Of a DNA stretch of 23,887 bases, positions 14,963-23,269 are shown in pieces. The stretch's first letter is position 1, and the number at the start of each line of letters is the position of its first letter. Source of the DNA: a virus. A program made the position numbers and the translations under genes. Under the pieces are notes generated by a model. It was not told the origin of the DNA, searched no databases, and worked only from the letters and a program-made list of their open reading frames with translations. The DNA is taken from positions 1 through 23,887 of IMG/VR virus record IMGVR_UViG_3300040806_003399. One strand, written 5' to 3'.

Positions 14963-15901
14963 ATGATACTATTTACTGCTGACTGGCACATTAAACTTGG
15001 TCAGAAAAACGTGCCAGTAGAGTGGGCGCTTAATAGGTACAAAATGTTTTTAGACCAAATAAAAAACATAGAGTACGATATACATATTGTAGGCGGGGAT
15101 GTTTTTGATAGAATGCCTTCTCTAGCCGAATTAGGAGTTTACTTTGACTTTTTATCTCAAGTGGACTCTACAACAATTATTTATGATGGAAATCATGAAG
15201 CAACTAAGAAAAATAAAACATTTTTTGATTTACTAAAAGGAGTAAGCCAAGACATATCATCAGAAGTAGAAATTGTGACACAAACTAAAGAGTTTTATAA
15301 CTTTACTATACTTCCATATGCTGACTTACACCTTAAAGACTCTATAGAAAAATGCAATAAAGATCTAGCGCTTTTTACACATGTTAGAGGAGAAATACCC
15401 CCTCATGTAAAACCCGAGGTAGACTTAGATAGATTTAACGACTTTCCAATAGTATTTGCTGGAGACCTTCACAATCACAATAACTCTCAAAGAAATATTG
15501 TGTATCCTGGTAGCCCTATGACAACTAGCTTTCATAGAAATAAAGTAGATACGGGCTTTCTTACGATTAACCCTAGCGATCTTACTGACTGGGATTGGAA
15601 CAAATTTGAGTTACCCCAACTTATAAGAAAAACGGTTACTGCTCAAGAAGAAATGGTAAAAACGCCTTATGATCATACAATTTATGAAATAGAAGGTGAC
15701 CTACAAAAGCTAAGTGCTGTATCTAATTCAGATCTTTTAGACAAAAAAATTGTTAAAAGAAACTCAGAAGTTTCTATTAATTTAGTAGATAAAACCATAG
15801 AAGAAGAGCTTTATACTTATCTAGAAGAAGTGCTAGAAGTAAGAGGAGACGCTCTATCGGCAACAATGGAGGTATTTAATGCTTATTCTAGAGGAAGTTA
15901 G
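14963..15901 (+). CDS. sbcD: SbcD/Mre11-like exonuclease subunit (T5 D12-like)
   Basis: This 312-residue metallophosphoesterase should bind two metal ions and pair with the SbcC-like ATPase that follows. Motifs of the family appear in order: D7-W-H9, G45-D-V-F-D-R50, G76-N-H-E79, FTHVRGEI (about 143-150), and VFAGDLHNHNN with GDLH at about 172-175. The C-terminal ~100 residues form the capping and SbcC-binding region. The family degrades and opens blocked or hairpin DNA ends; in T4 the homologue is gp47 and in T5 the D12 product. AGGAGG precedes the ATG. The end overlaps the next gene by 23 bases, fitting a 1:1 complex made by coupled translation. Confidence 0.92.
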   Translation: MILFTADWHIKLGQKNVPVEWALNRYKMFLDQIKNIEYDIHIVGGDVFDRMPSLAELGVYFDFLSQVDSTTIIYDGNHEATKKNKTFFDLLKGVSQDISSEVEIVTQTKEFYNFTILPYADLHLKDSIEKCNKDLALFTHVRGEIPPHVKPEVDLDRFNDFPIVFAGDLHNHNNSQRNIVYPGSPMTTSFHRNKVDTGFLTINPSDLTDWDWNKFELPQLIRKTVTAQEEMVKTPYDHTIYEIEGDLQKLSAVSNSDLLDKKIVKRNSEVSINLVDKTIEEELYTYLEEVLEVRGDALSATMEVFNAYSRGS

Positions 15902-17672
15902 TTGGGGAGATTGCTTTAGCTATGGAAATCAGAATACCTTAAAGCTAAACGAAAATACCATTACCCAGCTAATTGGAGATAATGGAGCAGGCAAGTCTTC
16001 TATCTCTTTAATTATACAGGAAGCACTATACAATAAAAATTCAAAGGGAATTAAAAAGGCAGATATCCCTAATAGAATTAATACTAGTAAAAATTATTGG
16101 ATAACACTAAACTTTTCTTATAATAATAAAAAGTATGAAGTAAAAATTAATAGAAAAAGCTCTCTGAAAGTAAACTTAATAGAAGACGGTGTAGATATAT
16201 CGTCACATACAGCAACAGAAACATTTAAAACTATAGAAAAGCTACTAGGAGTAGACTATAAGGTTTTTGTACAGTTAATGTACCAAAGTGTTACAGACGG
16301 GCTAACTTTTTTAACCGCTACAGACAGCAATAGAAAAAAGTTTTTAATTGACCTTTTTGGCCTTGATGAGTATGATAAGTATCACAACGTTTTTAAAGAC
16401 CTTAGTAGAGAATTAACGTCAAAAGTAACTAGAGTTTCTGGTAATATAGAATCTTTACAAAAGTGGATATCAAAAAATTCAGACCCTGGGGAAGTAAAAG
16501 AGTTACTAGAAGAGCCCGAAAAGCCAGAAGAACCTTCCGAGCTTAGAGAATTAAAAGATAAGCTAGCAAAAATTAAAGATCATACAAGAAGAGTTAACTC
16601 CAATAATAAGCTAAAAGAGATTCTTAAAAGCATAGAATTTGATAGCAATATACTTTCTCAGCCTAAAGTTGAAACAAAAGAGTTGACCAGTTTTGTAGGA
16701 GAATTTAACTCAATAATCAAAAATCAAACCGCTTTTTATAATAAAATTAATAAGCTAGACAATAAGTGCCCTACGTGTGAGCAGCCAATAAATAAAAAGC
16801 TACAAGAAGAGCTGCTTCAAGAAGCTAAAAACCAAATTAATAGTGCAAAAGTAAAACTTACCAGTATACAAGAAGAGCTTGCAGAGGCTGAAAAGCATAA
16901 TAGATTAGTAGAAAAACACACTAGGGCAAAAGCTGACTGGGAAAAAACCTACGTACAGATTGACAATAGTTTAGAATCTAGTGTAGAAAGCGTTTCAAGT
17001 CTTACTAGCGCTATAAAATCTCTAGAGACAGAGATGGAGGTTCTGCGCGATAGGTATGAGACAGTTCTTAGAGAAAACGCTGCAATATCTGCCAGAAATG
17101 CTCGTATAGAAGTAATAAAAGAACAATTACAAGAGCATCGCGCCGAACTAGAGAACTATAGAGAAGTTTTACGTGAGGTATCAGAAACGTGTGCAATAGT
17201 AGAGACACTAAAGAAAGCATTTTCTAACAACGGACTCGTTGCACATAAGCTAGAAAATCTTGTTAAAGATATTGAAGAGCTTACAAATTCTTACTTATCA
17301 GAGCTATCAGATGGTAGATTTACGCTATTATTTACTATCGTATCAGATAAGTTAAATGTTGTCCTAACGGATAATGGCCAGGATATTAATATTTCTGCAT
17401 TGTCTAGCGGAGAATTGGCTATGGTAAATGTAGCCACCCTACTTGCTATTAGAAAAATGATGAATTCTATTAGTAAAACCCAAATTAACATTCTATTCTT
17501 AGATGAAGCAATTAATGTTTTAGCTGAGCATGGAAGAGACTGTCTTATTGATGTACTACTAAAAGAAGAGGGGCTGAATACATTTCTTGTCAGTCATGGG
17601 TGGAGTCATCCTCTACTAGCTAAAGTTATAATCTCTAAAGAAGACGGCATATCGAGACTAAATTATGGTTAA
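15879..17672 (+). CDS. sbcC: SbcC/Rad50-like ATPase subunit (T5 D13-like)
   Basis: In 597 residues this shows the complete SMC-type plan: Walker A G33-D-N-G-A-G-K-S40, a coiled coil rich in Glu and Lys (about 185-285), a zinc hook C297-P-T-C300, a return coiled coil (about 305-460), the ABC signature LSSGELAMVN (about 508-517), Walker B INILFLDEA (about 545-553) and an H-loop FLVSHGWSH. It is short compared with E. coli SbcC (over 1,000 residues) and close to T4 gp46. The ATG at 15879 has a perfect GGAGG at 15868-15872 and overlaps sbcD. With the SbcD homologue it would process DNA ends for recombination-dependent replication and host DNA degradation. Confidence 0.93.
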   Translation: MLILEEVSWGDCFSYGNQNTLKLNENTITQLIGDNGAGKSSISLIIQEALYNKNSKGIKKADIPNRINTSKNYWITLNFSYNNKKYEVKINRKSSLKVNLIEDGVDISSHTATETFKTIEKLLGVDYKVFVQLMYQSVTDGLTFLTATDSNRKKFLIDLFGLDEYDKYHNVFKDLSRELTSKVTRVSGNIESLQKWISKNSDPGEVKELLEEPEKPEEPSELRELKDKLAKIKDHTRRVNSNNKLKEILKSIEFDSNILSQPKVETKELTSFVGEFNSIIKNQTAFYNKINKLDNKCPTCEQPINKKLQEELLQEAKNQINSAKVKLTSIQEELAEAEKHNRLVEKHTRAKADWEKTYVQIDNSLESSVESVSSLTSAIKSLETEMEVLRDRYETVLRENAAISARNARIEVIKEQLQEHRAELENYREVLREVSETCAIVETLKKAFSNNGLVAHKLENLVKDIEELTNSYLSELSDGRFTLLFTIVSDKLNVVLTDNGQDINISALSSGELAMVNVATLLAIRKMMNSISKTQINILFLDEAINVLAEHGRDCLIDVLLKEEGLNTFLVSHGWSHPLLAKVIISKEDGISRLNYG

Positions 17673-18147
17673 TACTAGAACAAAAGGACTTAGAGCTGAG
17701 TATGCTGTACGTGATATGATGCGTACATATACTAATTTACCCTGGGAAAGAACGCCCTCATCTGGTGCACTAGAGTGGGCTAAAGGAGATCTGTTTTTAC
17801 CGAATAGAACCCAAGATGTTATTGTAGAAGTAAAGCATTATAAAGATAGTGCATTAAATGACAAACTTCTTACTTCTACCACAAATAATTTACTAAAGTG
17901 GTGGAATAAGCTAGAGCACCAAGCTAAAATTACTAAAACAGCTCCAATACTTTTTTATAAGTATGATAGAAGTAAGTGGTTCGTAGCCACAGATGTACAG
18001 CCGACACAACTAAAAAAATATCTTTACATCAATCACATTTCCTGCTACAATATGCTTGCAGAAGATTGGCTAAGAGAAGAATGGAAACACTATGTCAAAA
18101 GCATTGAAGGCAGAACCCCGCGACCCAAAAAAGACACTACTAGTTGA
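17665..18147 (+). CDS. PDDEXK nuclease, Holliday-junction-resolvase-like
   Basis: The 160-residue product has a PDDEXK core like archaeal Hjc and phage resolvases. Glu12 lies in helix 1 (TKGLRAEYAV), Asp42 in KGDLFLP, and E55-V-K57 in IVEVKHYK. Between them is a Ser-Ser-Gly loop (RTPSSGA) typical of this fold. A basic, aromatic C-terminal half (LLKWWNKLEHQAKITK, LFYKYDRSKWF) may hold DNA or form the dimer. It sits between the SbcC-like and flap endonuclease genes, the place of T5 D14. It overlaps the SbcC gene by 8 bases and the flap nuclease gene by 56 bases. It could resolve branched DNA before packaging. Other VRR-NUC or restriction-like roles are possible. Confidence 0.75.
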   Translation: MVNTRTKGLRAEYAVRDMMRTYTNLPWERTPSSGALEWAKGDLFLPNRTQDVIVEVKHYKDSALNDKLLTSTTNNLLKWWNKLEHQAKITKTAPILFYKYDRSKWFVATDVQPTQLKKYLYINHISCYNMLAEDWLREEWKHYVKSIEGRTPRPKKDTTS

Positions 18148-18925
18148 TAGTCTAAATATTGCATTTAGATGGAAGCATGGTGGGAACGATTTTGACATGC
18201 CCACAGACATGGTAGCTACTGTTAAGTCTTTGGCTAAGTCTTATGACTGCGGCACTATTATTATGCTAGCAGACGGTGGTTCTAGCTGGAGAAAGTCCTT
18301 ACATCCGGGGTATAAACTTACTAGAAAGCTAAAACATCAAAATGCTACAGAGCAAGAAAAACAAGAGTCAGAAGACTTTTTTGCTTACTATCAGCAAACA
18401 CTAGATAACTGCGGACTCCCCGTTTTACGTTATCAAGGAGTTGAAGCAGATGATCTTGCTGCATACATCGTAGAAAATAAGTATGCACTAGACATTAATG
18501 AAATTTGGCTAATTTCTAGTGACAAAGACTGGGATCTACTGATTGAAGAAGATGTATCTAGATTTTCTACGGTTACACGAAAAGAAGTAACTTATGATAG
18601 CTGGGATCACCCTGTAGACATGGATAAGTACATTGACCTTAAAACCTTGGTAGGGGATAAAGGAGATGACGTTCCTGGAGTTGATGGCATCGGGCCTACC
18701 CGAGCAGCTAGTCTTATTGAGCAATATGGTTCAGTTTTTGATATTATAGCAAATCTACCTTTACCAGGAACTGCTAAATATATTCAGGAATTAAATAACT
18801 CTAAAGACAAAATGTTACTGTCTTATCAGCTTATGGATCTACGTTCTTTTTGTGAAGATGCTATTGGAGACAAGCTAGACGAGCTAAAGAATGACTTAGC
18901 TGAAATTTACGGCAAAGTTATTTGA
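18092..18925 (+). CDS. 5'-3' flap endonuclease (T5 D15-like)
   Basis: This 277-residue enzyme removes 5' flaps and RNA primers, which the polymerase here cannot do because it lacks a 5' nuclease domain. Conserved acidic residues of the FEN family are present: D19 in LLVDSLN, E118-A-D120-D121 in GVEADDLA, D144-K-D146 in SSDKDWD, and D189-K-G-D-D193 in GDKGDDVPG. The last belongs to a helix-3-turn-helix DNA-binding motif continuing GVDGIGPTRAASL. Length and motifs match T5 D15. The ATG lies 56 bases inside the resolvase-like gene; a residue stretch of 15 before the first strand leaves the exact start slightly open. The end runs close to the RNR start. Confidence 0.92.
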   Translation: MSKALKAEPRDPKKTLLVDSLNIAFRWKHGGNDFDMPTDMVATVKSLAKSYDCGTIIMLADGGSSWRKSLHPGYKLTRKLKHQNATEQEKQESEDFFAYYQQTLDNCGLPVLRYQGVEADDLAAYIVENKYALDINEIWLISSDKDWDLLIEEDVSRFSTVTRKEVTYDSWDHPVDMDKYIDLKTLVGDKGDDVPGVDGIGPTRAASLIEQYGSVFDIIANLPLPGTAKYIQELNNSKDKMLLSYQLMDLRSFCEDAIGDKLDELKNDLAEIYGKVI

Positions 18926-18933
18926 GGAAAAAT

Positions 18934-20694
18934 ATGAAAATTGATTATACTAGAGACGAATTAATTGGTGAGTTTGCTTACCAAACCTTAAGAGATCGGT
19001 ACATGCTGCCGGAAGAAAGAAGCCCTCAGGATGCTTATGCTCGTGCAGCAAAAGCATTTGCAGACGATGATGAGCACGCACAAAGAATTTATGATTATGC
19101 GTCTAAGCAGTGGTTTATGTTTGCTACTCCTCTACTATCTAATGGAGGCTCTAGCAGAGGGCTGCCTATCTCCTGTTTTTTAAACTATGTAGACGATAGT
19201 AGAGAGGGAATTACCGATACACTAACCGAAGATGCCTTTCTTTCTAGTGTAGGAGGTGGAATTGGGACTTATTGGGGCTCTGTAAGATCAAAAGGAACAA
19301 AAACTTCTAGAGGTTCTGAAAGTACTGGTGTTGTACCCTTTATCAAGGTTAGTGACAGCATGATGTTAGCTTTTTCCCAAGGAGTTACACGTAGAGGCTC
19401 CAACGCTGCTTATCTGGATATCAGCCATCCAGAAGTAGAAGAATTTTTAGATATTCGTAAGCCTACTGGCGATTCTAACCGCAAGTGTGTAAATATACAC
19501 CACGGCATTGTAATCTCTGATAAGTTTATGCGTATCATTGAAAAAGCTACTGTAGATAAAAATTATGATGATAGCTGGCAACTAGTTGATCCTCATACAA
19601 AAGAAGTAGTAAAAACAGTATCTGCTAAAGCTCTTTGGATTAAGATTATTCAAAATAGACATGAGACTGGCGAACCTTACATTATGTGGGGAGACACTGT
19701 TAATGATCATTTGCCAGATTACCAAAGAAAGCTAGGTTTATCAGTAGCTCAATCTAATCTCTGTTCGGAAATTACCCTTCCAACAGACAATGAGCGAACA
19801 GCTGTATGTTGCTTATCGTCAGTAAATCTTGAAAAGTATGATGAGTGGAAACGAGATGAAAACTTTATTTCAGATCTTATCAGAATGTTAGACAATACAC
19901 TAGATGTATTTATTAATGAAGCACCTGATCAACTTTACAAAGCGGTATACTCTGCCCACAGAGAAAGATCTATTGGTCTAGGTGCTATGGGTTTCCACGC
20001 TTATCTTCAAAGCAAGGGTATTGCTTTTGAAAGCGAAGTAGCTAGAAAAGTAAATAGTAGTATCTTCCAGCACATTAAAAAAGAAGCATTGAAAGAATCT
20101 GTGCGGCTTGCAGACGAAAGAGGGCCGTGCCCTGATGCAAAAGGCAATGATAACGTTCGTAATGCGCACTTACTAGCTATCGCACCTAATGCTTCAAGTA
20201 GTATTATTTGTGGCAATACTTCTCCTGGTATTGAGCCCTATAGAGCTAATGTATTTAACCAAAAAACTCTGACGGGAACACATACTTTTAAAAATCCTTA
20301 TCTAAAAGCCGTGCTACAGGGGCATGATATGGACAATGAAGAAACTTGGGCAAGTATTATTTCTAACAAAGGAAGCATCTCTCACTTAGACTTGCCTGAC
20401 TATGTAAAAGATATTTTTAAGACTGCTATTGAGATTAATCAAAACTGGACAGTAAAACATGCTGCTGATCGACAGCCTTTTATCTGCCAGTCGCAATCTC
20501 TAAATCTTTTCTTTCCTGCTGATGTAGGCAAAAAAGAACTACATGATGTTCATATGTTTGCCTGGAAAGAAGGAGTCAAAACTTTATACTATTTACGGTC
20601 TGAAGCATTTAAACGATCAGATGACTTAAACAAAAAAATCGAGCGGTATAACTTTAAATTTGAAGAAAGTGACTGCTTAGCGTGTGAAGGATAA
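18934..20694 (+). CDS. nrdA: Ribonucleotide reductase class I, large subunit NrdA
   Basis: NrdA reduces ribonucleoside diphosphates to deoxy forms. The ATG at 18934 has GAGGAAAAA just upstream, so the TTG at 18922 is not used. In 586 residues the motifs are SCFL (substrate cysteine, about 86), NLCSEITLP with Asn, Cys and Glu of the active site (about 273-281), AVCCLSSVNL, LGAMGFHAYL, the phosphate-binding region APNASSSIICG, the radical-relay pair YYLR near 548, and a C-terminal C-L-A-C pair for thioredoxin-type re-reduction. The protein starts directly in the helical domain; there is no ATP-cone, which in E. coli NrdA takes up the first ~100 residues. The loss of the allosteric activity site is known in phage RNRs. 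The nrdB ATG lies two bases after the stop. Confidence 0.93.
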   Translation: MKIDYTRDELIGEFAYQTLRDRYMLPEERSPQDAYARAAKAFADDDEHAQRIYDYASKQWFMFATPLLSNGGSSRGLPISCFLNYVDDSREGITDTLTEDAFLSSVGGGIGTYWGSVRSKGTKTSRGSESTGVVPFIKVSDSMMLAFSQGVTRRGSNAAYLDISHPEVEEFLDIRKPTGDSNRKCVNIHHGIVISDKFMRIIEKATVDKNYDDSWQLVDPHTKEVVKTVSAKALWIKIIQNRHETGEPYIMWGDTVNDHLPDYQRKLGLSVAQSNLCSEITLPTDNERTAVCCLSSVNLEKYDEWKRDENFISDLIRMLDNTLDVFINEAPDQLYKAVYSAHRERSIGLGAMGFHAYLQSKGIAFESEVARKVNSSIFQHIKKEALKESVRLADERGPCPDAKGNDNVRNAHLLAIAPNASSSIICGNTSPGIEPYRANVFNQKTLTGTHTFKNPYLKAVLQGHDMDNEETWASIISNKGSISHLDLPDYVKDIFKTAIEINQNWTVKHAADRQPFICQSQSLNLFFPADVGKKELHDVHMFAWKEGVKTLYYLRSEAFKRSDDLNKKIERYNFKFEESDCLACEG

Positions 20695-20695
20695 A

Positions 20696-21646
20696 ATGCT
20701 AATAAAAACTAGAGAATACTATAAACCGTTTCAATACCCGTGGGCTTTCGAGCATTATAAAGCACAAAAGAAAATGGAGTGGCATCCTGAAGAAGTTCCG
20801 TTAGCTGAAGACATTTCGGATTATAACGCTTTTGACCCGTATACTAAGAAACTAATTACACAAATCTTTCGTTTCTTTACTCAAGCAGATGTGGATGTAG
20901 CAGGAGGGTATTGCCAACACTATCTTCCCACATTTAAGGCACCAGAAGTACGTATGATGATGGCTTCATTTGCTAGTATGGAAGCAACCCATATTGAAGC
21001 ATATTCTTTACTTATTGAAACGCTTGGTTTGTCGGATGATGAATACAAGATGTTTAGCAAGTATAAGGCCATGGCAGACAAACATGAGTATCTAGAAAAC
21101 TTCAATATGGATACTCCTGAAAATATTGCAAAGTCTTTAGCAGTATATAGCGGCTTTACAGAAGGTGTTCAGTTATTCTCATCTTTTGCTATCTTACTTA
21201 ACTTCCCTAGACATGGTAAAATGAAAAATATGGGTCAAATTGTATCTTGGTCTATACGAGATGAAAACTTGCATGTTGAGGGAATGACCCAGCTGTTTAG
21301 ACAATACATTGAAGAAAACCCATCTTTATGGACAGATGCCTTAAAGTCTCAGTTATACTCTATTGCAGAACGCATTGTAAGCCTAGAAGATGCTTTTATT
21401 GATCTATGCTTTGAAGGTGGAGAGTTAGAAAACTTATCAGCAGATGATGTAAAAGAGTATATTAGGTATATTGCTGGGCGCAGGCTAAATCAACTAGGTC
21501 TTAAAAATATCTTTAAGGCAGAGAAAAATCCATTACCTTGGATTGATGCAATGATTAACGCAGTAGAGCACACAAACTTCTTTGAAAATAGGCCAACAGA
21601 ATATGCAAAAGCTGCTACAACCGGAAATTGGGATGAGATATTTTGA
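20696..21646 (+). CDS. nrdB: Ribonucleotide reductase class I, small subunit NrdB
   Basis: NrdB carries the di-iron tyrosyl radical used by NrdA. The ATG at 20696 follows GAAGG (20686-20690) and gives 316 residues; an in-frame GTG at 20684 inside nrdA is less likely. Metal-ligand motifs are complete: an acidic residue in QADVDVAGGY, MEATHIEAYS with Glu, His and, four residues on, the radical Tyr, GFTEGVQLF with the third Glu, and RDENLHVEGM with ExxH. The retained Tyr points to class Ia rather than a radical-less or metal-variant class. The C terminus (EYAKAATTGNWDEIF) ends in acidic and aromatic residues, as needed for docking on NrdA. Its stop overlaps the next start. Confidence 0.93.
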   Translation: MLIKTREYYKPFQYPWAFEHYKAQKKMEWHPEEVPLAEDISDYNAFDPYTKKLITQIFRFFTQADVDVAGGYCQHYLPTFKAPEVRMMMASFASMEATHIEAYSLLIETLGLSDDEYKMFSKYKAMADKHEYLENFNMDTPENIAKSLAVYSGFTEGVQLFSSFAILLNFPRHGKMKNMGQIVSWSIRDENLHVEGMTQLFRQYIEENPSLWTDALKSQLYSIAERIVSLEDAFIDLCFEGGELENLSADDVKEYIRYIAGRRLNQLGLKNIFKAEKNPLPWIDAMINAVEHTNFFENRPTEYAKAATTGNWDEIF

Positions 21647-22281
21647 TAAGAGTATTTAATAACTTTTTGCCAGACGAAAAAGCCCATCAATTACTACATG
21701 ATATAGAAGCGATTAATGGGGGCTGGTGGAGAGACGCTAGAAAAGTAAGAGATCAAGAGGTACACTATTTTATACCAAATATATCTTCAGATTTAAAAAA
21801 GAGCAGGATAGAGTATAATATTGGTAACAGCCTAACTGATGGCTACTTTACCTACTCTTTTTCTAGAAGTGTAAAGCATGTAGATAGCTGTGTTTGTGCA
21901 GAGTGTAACTTTAAAAATGAGTTTTTGTTATCAGAAACATTTTTAAACTTTATCAGACAAGAAGCTAATATAAAGAAGCCCGTACTGTTTGAATCTTTTG
22001 TTAGTATTTATAAAAGGGGTGATTTTTTATCAACGCATACTGACAAAAATAGGGGTGTAGCATTTATATTGAATCTTACCCCAAACTGGAGGGCCGAGTA
22101 CGGCGGGTTGTTACACGTATACACAGAAGATGGAATAAAAGCTTACACGCCTACTTTTAATTCTTTAATATTACTAGGGTTAAATAATGGAAAAGGGCTC
22201 AATCATTTTGTTTCTGAAGTAAGCCAATATGCTCCAAGACCTAGAATAGCAATAACAGGGTGGTACAATGAAAGTAGTTAA
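21643..22281 (+). CDS. 2-oxoglutarate/Fe(II)-dependent dioxygenase
   Basis: The 212-residue product has the double-stranded beta-helix core of prolyl-4-hydroxylase-type enzymes. The iron ligands are H132-T-D134 (LSTHTDKNRG) and H188 (LNHFVSEV), and Arg201 in RPRIAITGWY binds 2-oxoglutarate. NLTPNWRAEYGGLLHVY (144-160) matches the segment common in Tpa1/OGFOD1-like members. An added loop holds a C-x-C-x-x-C cluster (C83, C85, C88) that could bind metal. The likely start is the TTG at 21643, overlapping the nrdB stop, with GGATGAG about six bases before. It overlaps the glycosyltransferase gene by 14 bases. Targets of phage members of this family are mostly unknown; hydroxylation of a protein, sugar or base are all possible. 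Confidence 0.85.
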   Translation: MIRVFNNFLPDEKAHQLLHDIEAINGGWWRDARKVRDQEVHYFIPNISSDLKKSRIEYNIGNSLTDGYFTYSFSRSVKHVDSCVCAECNFKNEFLLSETFLNFIRQEANIKKPVLFESFVSIYKRGDFLSTHTDKNRGVAFILNLTPNWRAEYGGLLHVYTEDGIKAYTPTFNSLILLGLNNGKGLNHFVSEVSQYAPRPRIAITGWYNESS

Positions 22282-23269
22282 TATATGTTCTACTAGGTAT
22301 AGTAATCTTACCTATCAGTGGGATGATGCACTAAACCATATTATGAAAGCATTTCGCGAGCTAGGATATACTGTAAAAGTATCATCAAACTTAGTAATGC
22401 AAAAAATGCCTGAGTTTGTAGAGATTGGTTTGGAGCACAGCAGTGAAGCTATATATGTGTATAATCATACATATTTGCAGGAAATAAAAGAGTTAGATCT
22501 TCCATTAGGTAAACTAAATCTTTTTGTAAAGCCTACTGCTCCTGCTCCAAACTACTTTACAATAGATAAGTTGGGTTATGCTGCAAGTTCTGAAATTACG
22601 TATAATAAGCCAAACTTTGAAAATGTAGAATATGAAACATTTTACTCTACCGTAGTCAAAGAGTTAAAATCTAACAGGGAACACAAATGGTCTAGAACAA
22701 AAGAAGTAACATTTACACCGACTAATAATGTTCCAGAAGACCATATCTTAATTTTGGGTCAAATGATTGGGGACGAAACTGTTACAAAGTTTAGTTTTGG
22801 AAATCATTGGGTTAAGCTGCAAAGTATAGTGGAAAAACTAAAAGGTAGAGATAATGTGGTACTAAAACTGCATCCTACATTTAAGTCAAAGATGGGAAAC
22901 TTACCTCAGTGGGATGGTCTATATAAGATAATTAATAGGTGGAAGCAAGAAGGCATTACAGTATATGAAACCTATGAAAGTTTATACGATATTTTGCCGC
23001 ACACAAATGTTGCAATACTAGAAAATAGTACTGCAGGTATTGAATGTTTAATGCATGAGGTTCCTATTATATCATATGGTTATCCTGAGTTTCACTGGGT
23101 CACTAAGGATCTTCGACACCTTAATATGTTAGACAGCTATATTGAGGACACCTCTTGGTGGGATTTAGAAAAGTCAAAGCAATGGTTAGCGTGGTACTGT
23201 ACAAAGTATCAATGTCACAACTACGCTAGCACATTTAATAGAGTGGAGGAACTATGTTCGGAGATCTAG
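22268..23269 (+). CDS. KpsC/KpsS-like glycosyltransferase (GT-B fold)
   Basis: In this 333-residue protein the second half looks like the capsule-polysaccharide (KpsC/KpsS-type) transferases. ILILGQMIGDE (about 157-167) opens the nucleotide-sugar domain, VVLKLHPTFKS (about 197-207) is the conserved KxHP segment, and ILENSTAGIECLMHEVPII (about 254-272) matches the 'St-G-EAl---pvi--G' motif, followed by SYGYPEFHW. The first ~140 residues form the other Rossmann-like lobe (VVNICSTRYSN, HIMKAFRELGYTVKV). Such enzymes often transfer Kdo. In a phage the target could be virion protein, DNA base or host surface glycan. It lies between the dioxygenase and methyltransferase genes and overlaps both. Homology was judged by eye only. 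Confidence 0.68.
   Translation: MKVVNICSTRYSNLTYQWDDALNHIMKAFRELGYTVKVSSNLVMQKMPEFVEIGLEHSSEAIYVYNHTYLQEIKELDLPLGKLNLFVKPTAPAPNYFTIDKLGYAASSEITYNKPNFENVEYETFYSTVVKELKSNREHKWSRTKEVTFTPTNNVPEDHILILGQMIGDETVTKFSFGNHWVKLQSIVEKLKGRDNVVLKLHPTFKSKMGNLPQWDGLYKIINRWKQEGITVYETYESLYDILPHTNVAILENSTAGIECLMHEVPIISYGYPEFHWVTKDLRHLNMLDSYIEDTSWWDLEKSKQWLAWYCTKYQCHNYASTFNRVEELCSEI

Noticed and set aside
3093-18925. T4-like replication module
   Set aside because: SbcCD and SF2 helicase homologues occur in T4 too, but the polymerase is family A, the ligase NAD+-dependent and split, and clamp and clamp-loader genes are absent, which fits T5 better.
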